The notes: generated by a model not told the origin, from the letters alone. A DNA stretch of 64,000 bases from CAZMFZ01 sp964565665 (GCA_964565665.1 CAZMFZ010000002.1:1-64000); one strand, 5' to 3'; counted from the first letter of the stretch, positions 46,945-56,619 are shown. Made by a program: numbers and translations.

Positions 46945-48141
46945 ATGCTAACCAACAAAAAAATTCTTTTAGGCATCACTGGCAGCATTGCAGCTTATAA
47001 ATCGGCCTTTTTGGTTCGGCTGCTTATAAAATCAGGTGCTGAAGTAAAGGTGATAATGACCGATGCTGCAAAAGAATTCATTACCCCGCTTACGATTTCA
47101 ACATTGGCGAAAACCCCAGTTTATTCTGATTTTTATGATGGAAAATCCGGCAAATGGACAAACCATGTGGAATTAGCTTTATGGGCAGATGTGTTCTTAA
47201 TCGCCCCAGCTACAGCCAACGAGATAGCAAAAATGGCTAACGGACTTTGCGACAACTTGCTCACAGCCACGTATTTATCTGCTAAATGCCAGGCTATATT
47301 TGCCCCAGCCATGGATTTGGACATGTATATTCATGCTGCCACCCAAAATAATTTCAATAAATTATTGTCTTTTGGCAATCAAATTATTGATGCAGAATCG
47401 GGAGAATTAGCAAGTGGCCTTTCCGGACAAGGCAGAATGGCCGAACCTGAGCATATCATTAAATATTTGGATAATTTGCTCTCTCAAAAAAAAAGATTTT
47501 TAGGTAAAAGGATATTAATTACTGCCGGTCCTACACAAGAGGCTATAGATCCTGTGCGATATATAAGCAATCATTCTTCTGGGAAGATGGGCTACGCTTT
47601 GGCCGAGACTTTGGCTGAAGAAGGTGCCGAAGTATCTTTGATTTCAGGCCCAAGTCAACTAATTTCAACACATTTAAATATAAAGCTCATCAAAGTAAAA
47701 TCAGCTTTAGAAATGCTTGAGCAATGCAAAAGCTTGTTTTTTTCTACGCAAATTGCAATATTTTCTGCCGCAGTAGCCGACTATCGAGCCAAAGAAATTG
47801 CCACTCAGAAAATAAAAAAGAAGGATGAAGCGTTTACTATTGATATGGTTAAAAATCCCGATATTGCTATAGAATTTGCAAAAGTAAAAAGTGAAGATCA
47901 AATTTCAATCGGCTTTGCATTAGAAACCAATAATGAAGAAGCCAACGCCTTGCAGAAATTAAAAAATAAAAGTTTTGATTTTGTGGTGCTGAATTCTACC
48001 CAAACTGAAAATGCTACTTTCGGGTTTGACACCAACAAAATTACTATCTTAAAAAAGTCAGGGGAAAAGATTGATTTTGAGTTGAAAACTAAAAGTGAAG
48101 TGGCGAAGGATATAGTAAATGTGCTTTCGGATTTTATTTAG
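46945..48141 (+). CDS. coaBC: Bifunctional phosphopantothenoylcysteine decarboxylase / phosphopantothenate-cysteine ligase
   Basis: Coenzyme A pathway enzyme of 398 residues: an N-terminal FMN-dependent CoaC domain (about 1-180, LGITGSIAAYKSAFLVRLL) and a C-terminal CoaB ligase domain (about 185-398, RILITAGPTQEAIDPVRYI). In CoaC the histidine (WTNHVELALWAD) is kept. The Asn of the usual PAMN motif is Asp124 (APAMDLDM), and the position of the E. coli Dfp active-site Cys158 is Ser157 (GELASGLSG). I believe the same changes occur in other Bacteroidota, so this is probably a lineage trait and not inactivation. Confidence 0.93.
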   Translation: MLTNKKILLGITGSIAAYKSAFLVRLLIKSGAEVKVIMTDAAKEFITPLTISTLAKTPVYSDFYDGKSGKWTNHVELALWADVFLIAPATANEIAKMANGLCDNLLTATYLSAKCQAIFAPAMDLDMYIHAATQNNFNKLLSFGNQIIDAESGELASGLSGQGRMAEPEHIIKYLDNLLSQKKRFLGKRILITAGPTQEAIDPVRYISNHSSGKMGYALAETLAEEGAEVSLISGPSQLISTHLNIKLIKVKSALEMLEQCKSLFFSTQIAIFSAAVADYRAKEIATQKIKKKDEAFTIDMVKNPDIAIEFAKVKSEDQISIGFALETNNEEANALQKLKNKSFDFVVLNSTQTENATFGFDTNKITILKKSGEKIDFELKTKSEVAKDIVNVLSDFI

Positions 48142-48158
48142 CATTACCAATTACATAT

Positions 48159-49076
48159 ATGTCATTACTGAGAATTAAATTGAAATTCATATTTTTATTT
48201 TTATACACTTTGTCCATAAGTGGCAATGCACAGGAAATTATTGCCATTGTGAAAGTAGATGCCGAATTGGTGGAAACCCAAGAAAAAGGGATTTTTAAAG
48301 ATATGGAAAATAATATAACCCAATTTATAAACCAACGCAGGTGGACTCAAGACAAATACAATCCTTCTGAAAAAGTTAAGATGAACTTTACAATTAAGCT
48401 GGAGAAAAGGTCGGATTTTAATACAGGGAAATACCAAGGTTCGGCACAAATTCAGTTTTCTCGACCTATTTACGGCTCGGGCTACGAATGTATGACACTC
48501 AATATTTTTGATAAAGATTTCGACTTCGATTTTCCTCAAGGTCAAACAATTGAGTTCAACGACAATGCTTACTTAGCCAATATCTCTTCTCTCATCGCAT
48601 TTTATGTATATTTAGGCTTGGGAATGGATTACGATTCCTTTTCTCTGAAAGGCGGAAATGTATTTTATGAAAAAGCTAATTTGGTAGCCACAAATGCCCA
48701 AAACGCACCTTACGATGGCTGGAGGCAATTTGGATCTAACCAAAACAGCCGCTATTGGATGATTGAAAATTTCATGAGTCCTACGTTTCAAGCATTTAGA
48801 GAAGCCACCTACACATATTACAGAAAAGGCATGGATGTGATGAATTCAAATCCTGAAGAGGCAAGGGGCAAAATTATCCAGTCGCTTGAGGCGGTGAAAT
48901 CTGTGTGGGATGCCAAGCCTACGGCTACTTTATTAAAAACTTATTTTAATAGCAAAGGCGATGAATACGTAAAAATATTTTCAGAATCTTCCTCATCTGA
49001 GAAAACCAAGGTAGTTGAGCTACTGAAAGTGATGGATCCTACAGCCACAGATAGTTATGAAAAAATACTTAAATAA
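48159..49076 (+). CDS. porD: PorD/DUF4835-family protein (type IX secretion-associated)
   Basis: Secreted or periplasmic protein of 305 residues with a signal peptide ending near SGNAQ. The sequence has the DUF4835/PorD pattern: FINQRRWTQDKY, KMNFTIKLEKR, SRPIYGSGYECMTLNIFDKDF, FYVYLGLGMDYDSFSLKGG, and DGWRQFGSNQNSRYWMIENF. The family is linked to the type IX secretion/gliding machinery, though its molecular role is not settled. It follows coaBC by 17 bp, as in many Bacteroidota. It supports an active T9SS for the adhesin in this window. Confidence 0.87.
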   Translation: MSLLRIKLKFIFLFLYTLSISGNAQEIIAIVKVDAELVETQEKGIFKDMENNITQFINQRRWTQDKYNPSEKVKMNFTIKLEKRSDFNTGKYQGSAQIQFSRPIYGSGYECMTLNIFDKDFDFDFPQGQTIEFNDNAYLANISSLIAFYVYLGLGMDYDSFSLKGGNVFYEKANLVATNAQNAPYDGWRQFGSNQNSRYWMIENFMSPTFQAFREATYTYYRKGMDVMNSNPEEARGKIIQSLEAVKSVWDAKPTATLLKTYFNSKGDEYVKIFSESSSSEKTKVVELLKVMDPTATDSYEKILK

Positions 49077-49237
49077 GTAGATTTATTTTGAGTAATTATT
49101 TATTTGCCCTTTTATTCAAACCCAAGTAGTTTTTTAAAAATAATTTCGTTTTTAATCTTTTCCCTAATTATTTTCACTCTTTTTGTGTTTTTTTCATTAA
49201 AAATTGAGGGTAAAACATTTTTTTTACTCTTTTTTTA

Positions 49238-49245
49238 TATATTTG
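49238..49245 (+). promoter_or_regulatory. Putative -7 box of glnN
   Basis: TATATTTG is a perfect TAnnTTTG match, 40 nt before the glnN start, in a T-rich tract. No TTG sits at the -33 distance. Confidence 0.45.
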
Positions 49246-49285
49246 ACACACTTATTTAACCAAGTAAACCAAAAAAGAGAAAATT

Positions 49286-51481
49286 ATGTCAAATCTACGA
49301 TTTAAAGCACTTGAGTTTGTACAGTCTAGAACTCCCTTAGCAATAACCCCACCAACTGGAAGCGTTTCTGAATATTATGGTATCAATACTTTTGGTACTG
49401 AAAATATGAAGGCAACTTTGCCAAGAGAAACTTATAAGAAATTAGTTGCCTGTATAGATAAAGGAGAAAAAATGGATGCGTCTTTGGCCGATACTATAGC
49501 CGCATCAATGAAACTTTGGGCCATTTCAAAAGGCGTGACTCATTACACACACTGGTTTCAACCTCTTACTGGTACTACAGCTGAAAAACACGATGCGTTT
49601 TTCGAGCCTACCTCCGATGGTCGTGCCATTGAAGCTTTCCGTGGTTCGGCATTGATTCAGCAAGAGCCAGATGCCTCTTCTTTTCCAAATGGCGGTATTC
49701 GTGCTACTTTCGAAGCCCGTGGCTATACTGCTTGGGATCCTACTTCTCCTGCATTTATTATGGATTTGGGTGTGGGTAAAACACTTTGCATACCCACTAT
49801 TTTTGTGTCATACACCGGGGAAGCTTTAGATTATAAAGCACCATTGTTAAAATCCATTGATGCTCTTGATAAAGCTGCTACGGCTGTAATGCAAGAGTAT
49901 TTTGATAGCGATGTGACCAAAGTTTTTTGTAATCTAGGTCCAGAACAAGAATACTTTTTGATTGATAAATCACTTTTCTTAGCACGCCCCGATTTGATAA
50001 TGACTGGTCGCACTTTGGTAGGGCAAAATTCTGCCAGAAACCAACAGTTGGAAGACCATTATTTTGGTTCTATTCCTCCAAGAGTATTGGCTTTTATGGC
50101 CGATTCTGAATATGAATTGTTGAAATTGGGAATACCTGTAAAAACACGTCACAACGAAGTAGCTCCTTCTCAATTTGAAGTAGCACCTTTGTATGAAGAA
50201 ATCAACTTGGCAGTAGATCACAATGCCTTAATGATGGATGTGATGGATAAAGTAGCAGAAAAGCACAATTTGAAAATACTATTCCATGAAAAACCATTTG
50301 CAGGTGTAAACGGCAGCGGAAAGCACAACAACTGGTCGATGGGAACCAACACGGGAAGAAACCTTTTAGGACCAAGTTCTAAACCGAAAGACAATTTAAT
50401 ATTTTTGACATTTTGTGTGAATGTGGTGAAAGCCGTTCACGACCATGCCGATTTGATGCGTGCAGCCATTGCTACCGTAGGAAATGAACATCGTCTAGGT
50501 GCAAATGAAGCTCCTCCTGCCATTTTCTCTGTATTCTTAGGTTCTACTATTTCAGGAATTTTTGATGAACTTGAAAACAACGGCAAAGTAAGGGTAGATA
50601 AAGGTGAAAATATGTATATGAAGCTTGGTATCAGCAAGATACCTTCAATCATTTTAGATAATACCGATCGTAATCGTACTTCTCCCTTTGCCTTCACAGG
50701 AAATAAATTTGAATTCCGTGCTGTGGGTTCTTCTGCAAACAATGCACATGGAATGACAGTGTTGAATACTGTAGTAGCAGATCAGTTATTGAAATTTACT
50801 GCTGATGTAGAAAAAGAATTGAAAAAAGAACCTAAGAAGGAATTGGCTGTCGTAAATGTACTTCGCGAATACATAAAAGCATCAAAGAAAATTCGTTTTG
50901 AAGGCAATGGCTATTCTGATGAATGGGTGAAAGAAGCAGAAAAACGCGGTTTGAAAAACATAAAAACCGCTCCCGAAGCATTAGATACTTTCCTAGATCC
51001 TAAAGAAGTAAAAATGTTTGTAGACCATGGCGTTTTCAGCGAGAGAGAGCTTCATGCTCGTCATGAAATAATGCTTGAAACGTATGTAAAACGCATTCAA
51101 ATTGAATCTCGTTGCTTATATGATTTGGCAATGAATCAAATTATTCCTGCCGCATTGAAATACCAATCTACGTTGATTGAAAATGTAAAAGGTCAAAAAG
51201 AGATAGGAATCGACCCCAAATATTCTGCCGAAACACTAGATATTATCAAATCCATATCTGAGCATGTGCACGTAGTGATTGAAAAATCGGAAGCTATGCT
51301 TGAAGAAAGGAAGAAGGCTAATGATATTGAAGATGCGAGAGATAAATCATTGGCTTATTGCCATGCCATTAAAGGACAATATTTCGATGTAATCCGGTAC
51401 CACGTAGATAAATTAGAATTCTTAATTGGTGATGAATATTGGCCATTGCCGAAATACAGGGAATTGTTATTTATCAAGTAG
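49286..51481 (+). CDS. glnN: Glutamine synthetase type III
   Basis: Ammonia-assimilating enzyme that makes glutamine from glutamate, NH3 and ATP. At 731 residues it is the large GSIII form typical of Bacteroidota and cyanobacteria. Family segments include GGIRATFEARGYTAWDPTSP, NLGPEQEYFLIDKS (metal-binding glutamates), KTRHNEVAPSQFEVAP and HEKPFAGVNGSGKHNNWS. A strong terminator follows, so it is a single-gene unit. No amtB or PII gene is adjacent. Confidence 0.96.
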   Translation: MSNLRFKALEFVQSRTPLAITPPTGSVSEYYGINTFGTENMKATLPRETYKKLVACIDKGEKMDASLADTIAASMKLWAISKGVTHYTHWFQPLTGTTAEKHDAFFEPTSDGRAIEAFRGSALIQQEPDASSFPNGGIRATFEARGYTAWDPTSPAFIMDLGVGKTLCIPTIFVSYTGEALDYKAPLLKSIDALDKAATAVMQEYFDSDVTKVFCNLGPEQEYFLIDKSLFLARPDLIMTGRTLVGQNSARNQQLEDHYFGSIPPRVLAFMADSEYELLKLGIPVKTRHNEVAPSQFEVAPLYEEINLAVDHNALMMDVMDKVAEKHNLKILFHEKPFAGVNGSGKHNNWSMGTNTGRNLLGPSSKPKDNLIFLTFCVNVVKAVHDHADLMRAAIATVGNEHRLGANEAPPAIFSVFLGSTISGIFDELENNGKVRVDKGENMYMKLGISKIPSIILDNTDRNRTSPFAFTGNKFEFRAVGSSANNAHGMTVLNTVVADQLLKFTADVEKELKKEPKKELAVVNVLREYIKASKKIRFEGNGYSDEWVKEAEKRGLKNIKTAPEALDTFLDPKEVKMFVDHGVFSERELHARHEIMLETYVKRIQIESRCLYDLAMNQIIPAALKYQSTLIENVKGQKEIGIDPKYSAETLDIIKSISEHVHVVIEKSEAMLEERKKANDIEDARDKSLAYCHAIKGQYFDVIRYHVDKLEFLIGDEYWPLPKYRELLFIK

Positions 51482-51500
51482 CATTCAATTTCTTGATGAA

Positions 51501-51537
51501 AAATCCCTCAACTATTAGATTGAGGGATTTTTTTTTG
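51501..51537 (+). terminator. Rho-independent terminator of glnN
   Basis: 10-bp perfect stem (51502-51511 with 51520-51529), 8-nt loop and a run of T. It starts 20 nt after the glnN stop. Confidence 0.92.
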
Positions 51538-51558
51538 TATTATTAATAAATTAGAAGC

Positions 51559-51894
51559 TCAAATCACTTTACATTTATAGCCCATTACATCTAGCAATAA
51601 TTTTATTTTAACTCTCAAATCGCCTTGCATCACCATTTCTCTCTCTTTTACGGAGCCACCTACACTACACTTAGTTTTAATAATTTTGGCAAGCAGTTCT
51701 ATAGCAACTGTTTTACCTTCGAAACCAGAAATGACCGTTACTTTTTTTCCTGCTCTAGCTTTTTTATCTAGTCCAATTTTTAAGTTTTGCTTTGCCGGTT
51801 CCAAAGTTTCTTGTTCTTCGTTTTGTGAAATATTATACTCAAAATCTTTATTTGTTGAATACACTACACCCTCTCTATATTGATTTTTAGCCAT
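51559..51894 (-). CDS. SUI1/YciH-family translation factor-like protein
   Basis: Protein of 111 residues of the eIF1/YciH family. The core reads KKVTVISGFEGKTVAIELLAK, then IKTKCSVGGSVKEREMVMQGD and LLLDVMGYKCKVI, matching the eIF1 fold. Bacterial members bind near the ribosomal P site and are thought to affect start-codon discrimination, but the role is poorly known. The N-terminal ~35 residues are acidic and low in structure. It begins a short minus-strand stretch, 20 bp downstream of a TPR gene's stop. Confidence 0.88.
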   Translation of the reverse strand: MAKNQYREGVVYSTNKDFEYNISQNEEQETLEPAKQNLKIGLDKKARAGKKVTVISGFEGKTVAIELLAKIIKTKCSVGGSVKEREMVMQGDLRVKIKLLLDVMGYKCKVI

Positions 51895-51914
51895 AACTTG
51901 GAGTTTATTCTGCT

Positions 51915-52766
51915 CTATTTTACAGCTGATTTTTTTCTAATTGTTTCCAGCTTATTTTTTGCATCTTCATCCGATGGAAATTTCTTGATGTATTTCTGTA
52001 AATCCTTCATTGCATCTTTAAAATTATTCAAATTAGATAAAGCTATACCACGGTAATAATAAGCTATTGTGAATGTAGAGTCAATTTTCAGGCATTTATT
52101 AAAATCAAAGTATGCACCCTTATTGTCAAGGCTTATTTCTTTTAGTAGGCCTCTATTTAAAAATGCCATTACATCGGTGGATTCGACCGCTATTGCTTTG
52201 TTATACTCATTTAAGGCCTCTTTATAATCGCTTATATTATTTTTCACCTTGCCTTTATTGAAAGCCGTTGCGTTAAAAGCTGGATGTGTTTGAAGTGCTT
52301 TGTCATAATATTTTTTAGCTTCGTCAAAAAACCTTAATTCCTGATTGATATAGCCCAAAGTTTGATAGGCTTCAAAATGCTGCGGATCGTACAAAATGGC
52401 TTTTTCCAGATGTTGGATAGCAGAAGTCAATCGGTTTAACTTCCATTCGGTTCTACCACGATAATATTCATATTCAGCGTCAGCAGGATTCATATTTTGA
52501 ACTATGGCAAAGCAATCAAGGGCATCGTTGTAAAGCCCGAGCTCAATTTTTGATTTGCCTTTCATGTAAATCGCTTTTTCCCAATTGGGCTTGAGTTCTA
52601 ATGCTTTATTGAAATTATCGGCTGCTAGTTCAAATTTTTGAGCTTCATAGGCTGTGTTGCCTTTGTCAAAAAAATCTGAGGCTGACTGTGCCCAAAGTAG
52701 CGGTGAAAAAAAGCTTAGAAGGAATAATAGTAACAGACCTGATTTGGATGGATTATTGGTCGTCAA
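51915..52766 (-). CDS. TPR-repeat secreted protein
   Basis: Protein of 283 residues with a signal peptide (LLLLFLLSFFSPLLWAQ) and about seven tetratricopeptide repeats (for example AFNKGKVKNNISDYKEALNE). The start codon appears to be TTG at 52766. It closely resembles the N-terminal part of the next gene (52913-54109), repeat by repeat, so the two are paralogues, but it lacks the TonB C-terminal domain. Periplasmic or envelope scaffold protein; partner unknown. Confidence 0.85.
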   Translation of the reverse strand: MTTNNPSKSGLLLLFLLSFFSPLLWAQSASDFFDKGNTAYEAQKFELAADNFNKALELKPNWEKAIYMKGKSKIELGLYNDALDCFAIVQNMNPADAEYEYYRGRTEWKLNRLTSAIQHLEKAILYDPQHFEAYQTLGYINQELRFFDEAKKYYDKALQTHPAFNATAFNKGKVKNNISDYKEALNEYNKAIAVESTDVMAFLNRGLLKEISLDNKGAYFDFNKCLKIDSTFTIAYYYRGIALSNLNNFKDAMKDLQKYIKKFPSDEDAKNKLETIRKKSAVK

Positions 52767-52912
52767 AATAGAATCGTATATAATTTATCTACAAATATAT
52801 ACGATATTTCTGGAAGGCTTAACCCAAAACCAAAATTACAGCATTTCAACAGCTACTAAAATGCCCTAAAATAGTAGTTAAGTAAGTAGAGTATGTGCAT
52901 AATAGATAAATA

Positions 52913-54109
52913 TCATTCAGCTAAAGCAAACTTAACTGGCAGAACATATCTGACAGATACATTTTTGCCATTCTGCTTTCCTGGTTTCCATTTGGGCATT
53001 AGTGATATAACCCTAAGGGCTTCCAGCTCGCAGCCTCCGCCCACGCCTTTCAATATTTCCATGTCTTTAATTTTCCCTTCAGCATCAACAGTAAAAGAAA
53101 TCATAACCCTGCCTTGTAAACGAAGCTGCATGGCTTGGCGTGGATATTGTATGTTTTCGACTATAAACTTTTGCAGACTTGGCATCCCGCCTGTAAATTC
53201 AGGCATTTCTTCGGCTATTAAAAGCACTTCGTCAGTGGCGTTGTTATCCATCACTTTAATATTTGAAGCCTCCTCTACCGATTTTAGAAAAGCGGCTGCC
53301 ACTTTATCGTTAGGAAATTTTCGGGTATACTTATGCAAATCTTCTAAAGCATCTTTAAATTTCTTGATATTAAATTCAACATATCCCTTGTAATAATAAG
53401 TGACAGCCAATTCGGGATCTATTTCTACTACTGCGTTAAAATCAAGATATGCACCCCAGTTGTCTCTACCAATCGCTTTTAAAAGTCCCAAATAGAATTT
53501 CGAAATGGCACTGTTGGGCTCTTTTTTAGTATCTCTATTCGATGCCCTTATTGCCACTTTATATGCTTCTAAATAATCTTCTACTTTCGATTTGGTGAAA
53601 GCATTGGTAGTAAAATCAGGCTTTATTTCAATAGCTTTATCGAAATATGATTTGGCTTTGTCAACAATATTCAATTCATAATAAATGCAGCCTAAAAGTT
53701 TGTAAGCCAAGAAATTATCTGGATTATACAATAAAGATTTTTCAACACTTTGAATGGCAACTTGCATCCTTTTCAACTTCCATTCACACATACCTTTGTA
53801 GTAGTAATACTCAGGTTCCTGTGGGTCTATGTTTGATGCACTGGTAAAGCTATCTAAGGCATCGTTATATAAGTCGAGTTCTATTTTACATTTGCCCTTA
53901 AAAAAATACGCTTCATCGTTGCTTGGCTTTTCTTTCAACACATATTCCAAATGTTTCGAAGCTTTATCGAAGGCATTGTTGGCATAAGCTTTTCTTGCCA
54001 TATCCAGCTGATCGCCAGACTCTTGAGCTGATAAATTTAATGTTAGATTAAGTACTAAAATACAAATTAAAAAATGCTTAATATTCAATAAAGTAAACGA
54101 TTTAATCAT
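52913..54109 (-). CDS. TPR protein with C-terminal TonB domain
   Basis: Protein of 398 residues. A signal peptide or single N-terminal helix (FLICILVLNLTLNLSAQ) is followed by about seven TPR repeats (about 35-275) and, at about 305-398, a TonB C-terminal domain (FIVENIQYPRQAMQLRLQGR, FTVDAEGKI, PGKQNGKNVSVRYVLPVKF). Typical TonB proteins have a proline-rich linker in place of TPRs. It may link energised TonB-type contacts with other envelope proteins. Its downstream paralogue lacks the TonB domain. Co-transcription of the pair is likely (146-bp gap). Confidence 0.87.
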   Translation of the reverse strand: MIKSFTLLNIKHFLICILVLNLTLNLSAQESGDQLDMARKAYANNAFDKASKHLEYVLKEKPSNDEAYFFKGKCKIELDLYNDALDSFTSASNIDPQEPEYYYYKGMCEWKLKRMQVAIQSVEKSLLYNPDNFLAYKLLGCIYYELNIVDKAKSYFDKAIEIKPDFTTNAFTKSKVEDYLEAYKVAIRASNRDTKKEPNSAISKFYLGLLKAIGRDNWGAYLDFNAVVEIDPELAVTYYYKGYVEFNIKKFKDALEDLHKYTRKFPNDKVAAAFLKSVEEASNIKVMDNNATDEVLLIAEEMPEFTGGMPSLQKFIVENIQYPRQAMQLRLQGRVMISFTVDAEGKIKDMEILKGVGGGCELEALRVISLMPKWKPGKQNGKNVSVRYVLPVKFALAE

Positions 54110-54239
54110 TATTTATATAATTAATATAAACTATCCCTGATTACGTACAAAAACTTGGAATGTTCTATCTCATGCAATCCATTTGGCGGCAATAGCAAAA
54201 AGTGTAATATTAATTCGACTGCAAAATTAATTAAATATT

Positions 54240-54247
54240 TAACTTTG
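54240..54247 (+). promoter_or_regulatory. -7 box directly before ctaB (possible leaderless start)
   Basis: TAACTTTG is a perfect TAnnTTTG match ending only 4 nt before the ctaB ATG. If used, transcription would start at or next to the start codon. No matching -33 TTG was found. Confidence 0.35.
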
Positions 54248-54251
54248 CACA

Positions 54252-55160
54252 ATGAAGAACGAATTGCACGGCTCTACAACCATCTCACTCAGCATAACTG
54301 ACAAAATAAAAGCCTTCTCAGAAATGCTAAAAATCAGGCTTTCTTTACTGGTAGTTTTTTCTGCAGGTTTTGGCTTTATTCTATCTTCTTCAGGCTCAAT
54401 CACTTCTATAGATTTGAGTAAATTAACTTATTTATTAATTGGTGGTTTTTGCTTAACGGGAGCTGCCAATATTCTAAACCAAGTTTTTGAAAAAGATTTA
54501 GATATTTTAATGAACAGGACCAAAAATCGTCCGCTCCCAAGTGAGAGGCTTTCAATAACAGAGGCACTTTCATTCAGCCTTATTTTAGCTACTATTGGTT
54601 TTCTAGTACTTATTTCATGGGTAAATGTGTTTTCTGCGTTTCTCACTCTGGTTTCTTTGATTTTGTATGCGTTTTTTTACACACCAATGAAACGTGTTTC
54701 TCCTTTTGCAGTGTTGGTAGGAGCATTTCCAGGAGCTATGCCACCATTGATTGGCTGGGTAGCAGGCACTAATGCCATAAGTATTGAAGCCTTAACCATA
54801 TTTGGATTGCAGTTTATTTGGCAGTTTCCGCACTTTTGGGCTATTGCTTGGGTGCTTGATGAAGATTATAAAAGAGCAGGGTTTAGGCTTTTGCCTTCTT
54901 CCGGGGGAAGAAATATGAATACGGCATTTCAAATAATGATTTATACCCTTTTTTTAATTCCGCTTGGATTGCTCCCTACAAAATTTGGCATTGTAGGCAT
55001 AAATTCAGCCATTGTCACTACAATATGTGGTGTACTTTTTTTGGCTCAAACTTTTTACCTGATGAAAGTAGGAACGGATAAGGCTGCACGCTCCATCATG
55101 TTTGGCTCATTTATTTATTTGCCTATAGTGCAAATAACATTTATGCTCGACAAATTGTAG
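54252..55160 (+). CDS. ctaB: Protohaem IX farnesyltransferase (haem O synthase)
   Basis: Integral membrane prenyltransferase, 302 residues, that makes haem O for aa3/bo-type oxidases. The two aspartate motifs of the UbiA superfamily are present: NQVFEKDLDILMNRTKNRPL and a second DEDYKRAGFRLLP. About nine helices are visible. It starts a plus-strand oxidase gene cluster. coxA and coxB are not seen upstream, so the catalytic subunits are encoded elsewhere. Confidence 0.95.
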   Translation: MKNELHGSTTISLSITDKIKAFSEMLKIRLSLLVVFSAGFGFILSSSGSITSIDLSKLTYLLIGGFCLTGAANILNQVFEKDLDILMNRTKNRPLPSERLSITEALSFSLILATIGFLVLISWVNVFSAFLTLVSLILYAFFYTPMKRVSPFAVLVGAFPGAMPPLIGWVAGTNAISIEALTIFGLQFIWQFPHFWAIAWVLDEDYKRAGFRLLPSSGGRNMNTAFQIMIYTLFLIPLGLLPTKFGIVGINSAIVTTICGVLFLAQTFYLMKVGTDKAARSIMFGSFIYLPIVQITFMLDKL

Positions 55161-55213
55161 TTTCGGCAATTTGGAACCAATTTTTCAATATAATTTATAC
55201 AACCATTCTAATA

Positions 55214-55798
55214 ATGATACAACACAATACTAAAGTAGCAAGCAGTCCCTATTTGCCTTTAGGAATGAACCCTTTAAAATTTGCTCTTTGGCTATTTATA
55301 GTAAGCTTCGTAATGATATTTGCCTCGATGACAAGTGCTTATATCGTTCGTAGATCAGAAGGTAATTGGCTAGAATTTGAGTTGCCCTCATTATTTACTA
55401 TCAATACCATTATACTATTGATAAGCAGTGTTTCTATGCACATGGCTCTTGTGTCGGCTAAGAAAGACAATTTTATCTACACAAAAATATATCTTTTCAT
55501 CACTTTAGCATTGGGCTTGGCATTTTTGGCAGGGCAGTATTTCGCGTGGGGTCAGTTGGTTGATGTAAAAGTTTTTTTGGTGGGTAATCCTGCAGGTTCA
55601 TTTGTGTATATAATAAGTGGGTTGCACGGGGCTCATATTGTGGGTGGAATAGTATTTTTATTAATTGTTACCTATTTGGTATTTAAGCAAAAAAATCATT
55701 CTAAAAATATGCTTTGGATGGAAATGTGTACAACTTTCTGGCATTTCTTAGATGGACTTTGGCTTTATCTTTTTTTCTTTTTAATATTGAACCGTTAA
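55214..55798 (+). CDS. Cytochrome c oxidase subunit III (first copy)
   Basis: Membrane protein of 194 residues with five helices, of the short (CyoC-like) subunit III type. Family residues lie in SGLHGAHIVGGIVFLLIV and FWHFLDGLWLYLFFF. It is 53 bp after ctaB and precedes a second, longer subunit III. Paired subunit III genes are common in Bacteroidota oxidase clusters; whether both are in one complex is unknown. Confidence 0.9.
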   Translation: MIQHNTKVASSPYLPLGMNPLKFALWLFIVSFVMIFASMTSAYIVRRSEGNWLEFELPSLFTINTIILLISSVSMHMALVSAKKDNFIYTKIYLFITLALGLAFLAGQYFAWGQLVDVKVFLVGNPAGSFVYIISGLHGAHIVGGIVFLLIVTYLVFKQKNHSKNMLWMEMCTTFWHFLDGLWLYLFFFLILNR

Positions 55799-55902
55799 TT
55801 GATTTCAAGTAAAATAGATAAGTTTTTTGGAAGATAATTTCTCTTTACCAAGTCAATTTCAATTTACATTCTCATTGTAACTCAATAATTATCAATTAAA
55901 TA

Positions 55903-56619
55903 ATGTCTGCAACAGCTACAGTAATTTCTCCAAGCAATGATATTTGGAATGGAGGTGTAGAACCATTGAATGCCAGCTATGGAAAACTGATGATGTGGTT
56001 TTTCCTCGTATCGGATGCTTTTACATTCTCTGCACTTCTAATCACTTATGGGCTTATACGCTACAGTTTCCCAGCCTACAATGGCGAGGTAGAAGCTTTT
56101 GCTTTTTCAGGCTCTTATTGGCCCATTCCGGAAAAGGTATTTACCCATTTTCCCTTTTTGCATGGCATAGATTTGCCTTTGGCGTTTGTGGGTCTGATGA
56201 CATTTATTTTGATTATGAGTTCGGTAACTATGGTATTGGCAGTAGAAGCTGGGCACAGAAACGATAAATTTGCTGTTCAAAAATGGATGCTATGGACGAT
56301 ATTTGGTGGAATATGTTTTTTAAGTTCTCAAGCTTGGGAATGGTCAATATTTATAGAAGGAATTGATGGATGGCATGCCAATTTGAAAGACAATCCTTAC
56401 GGCCCTCCCGCCTTTGCCGATTTATTCTTTTTTGTAACTGGATTTCATGGTACACACGTTTTAAGTGGTGTAGTATTGAATATTTTGATTTATTACAACA
56501 CAGTGATGGGTGTGTACGAACGCAGAGGTCACTATGAGATGGTAGAAAAAGTAGGACTTTATTGGCACTTTGTAGATTTGGTATGGGTATTTGTTTTCAC
56601 GTTTTTCTATTTGGTATAA
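55903..56619 (+). CDS. Cytochrome c oxidase subunit III (second copy)
   Basis: Membrane protein of 238 residues, longer than its neighbour, with family signatures TGFHGTHVLSGVVLNILI and YWHFVDLVWVFVFTFFYLV and an extended loop (residues ~65-100 and ~145-170). Likely part of the same terminal oxidase as the upstream copy. The two copies differ substantially, so they are old paralogues and not a recent duplication. Confidence 0.9.
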   Translation: MSATATVISPSNDIWNGGVEPLNASYGKLMMWFFLVSDAFTFSALLITYGLIRYSFPAYNGEVEAFAFSGSYWPIPEKVFTHFPFLHGIDLPLAFVGLMTFILIMSSVTMVLAVEAGHRNDKFAVQKWMLWTIFGGICFLSSQAWEWSIFIEGIDGWHANLKDNPYGPPAFADLFFFVTGFHGTHVLSGVVLNILIYYNTVMGVYERRGHYEMVEKVGLYWHFVDLVWVFVFTFFYLV

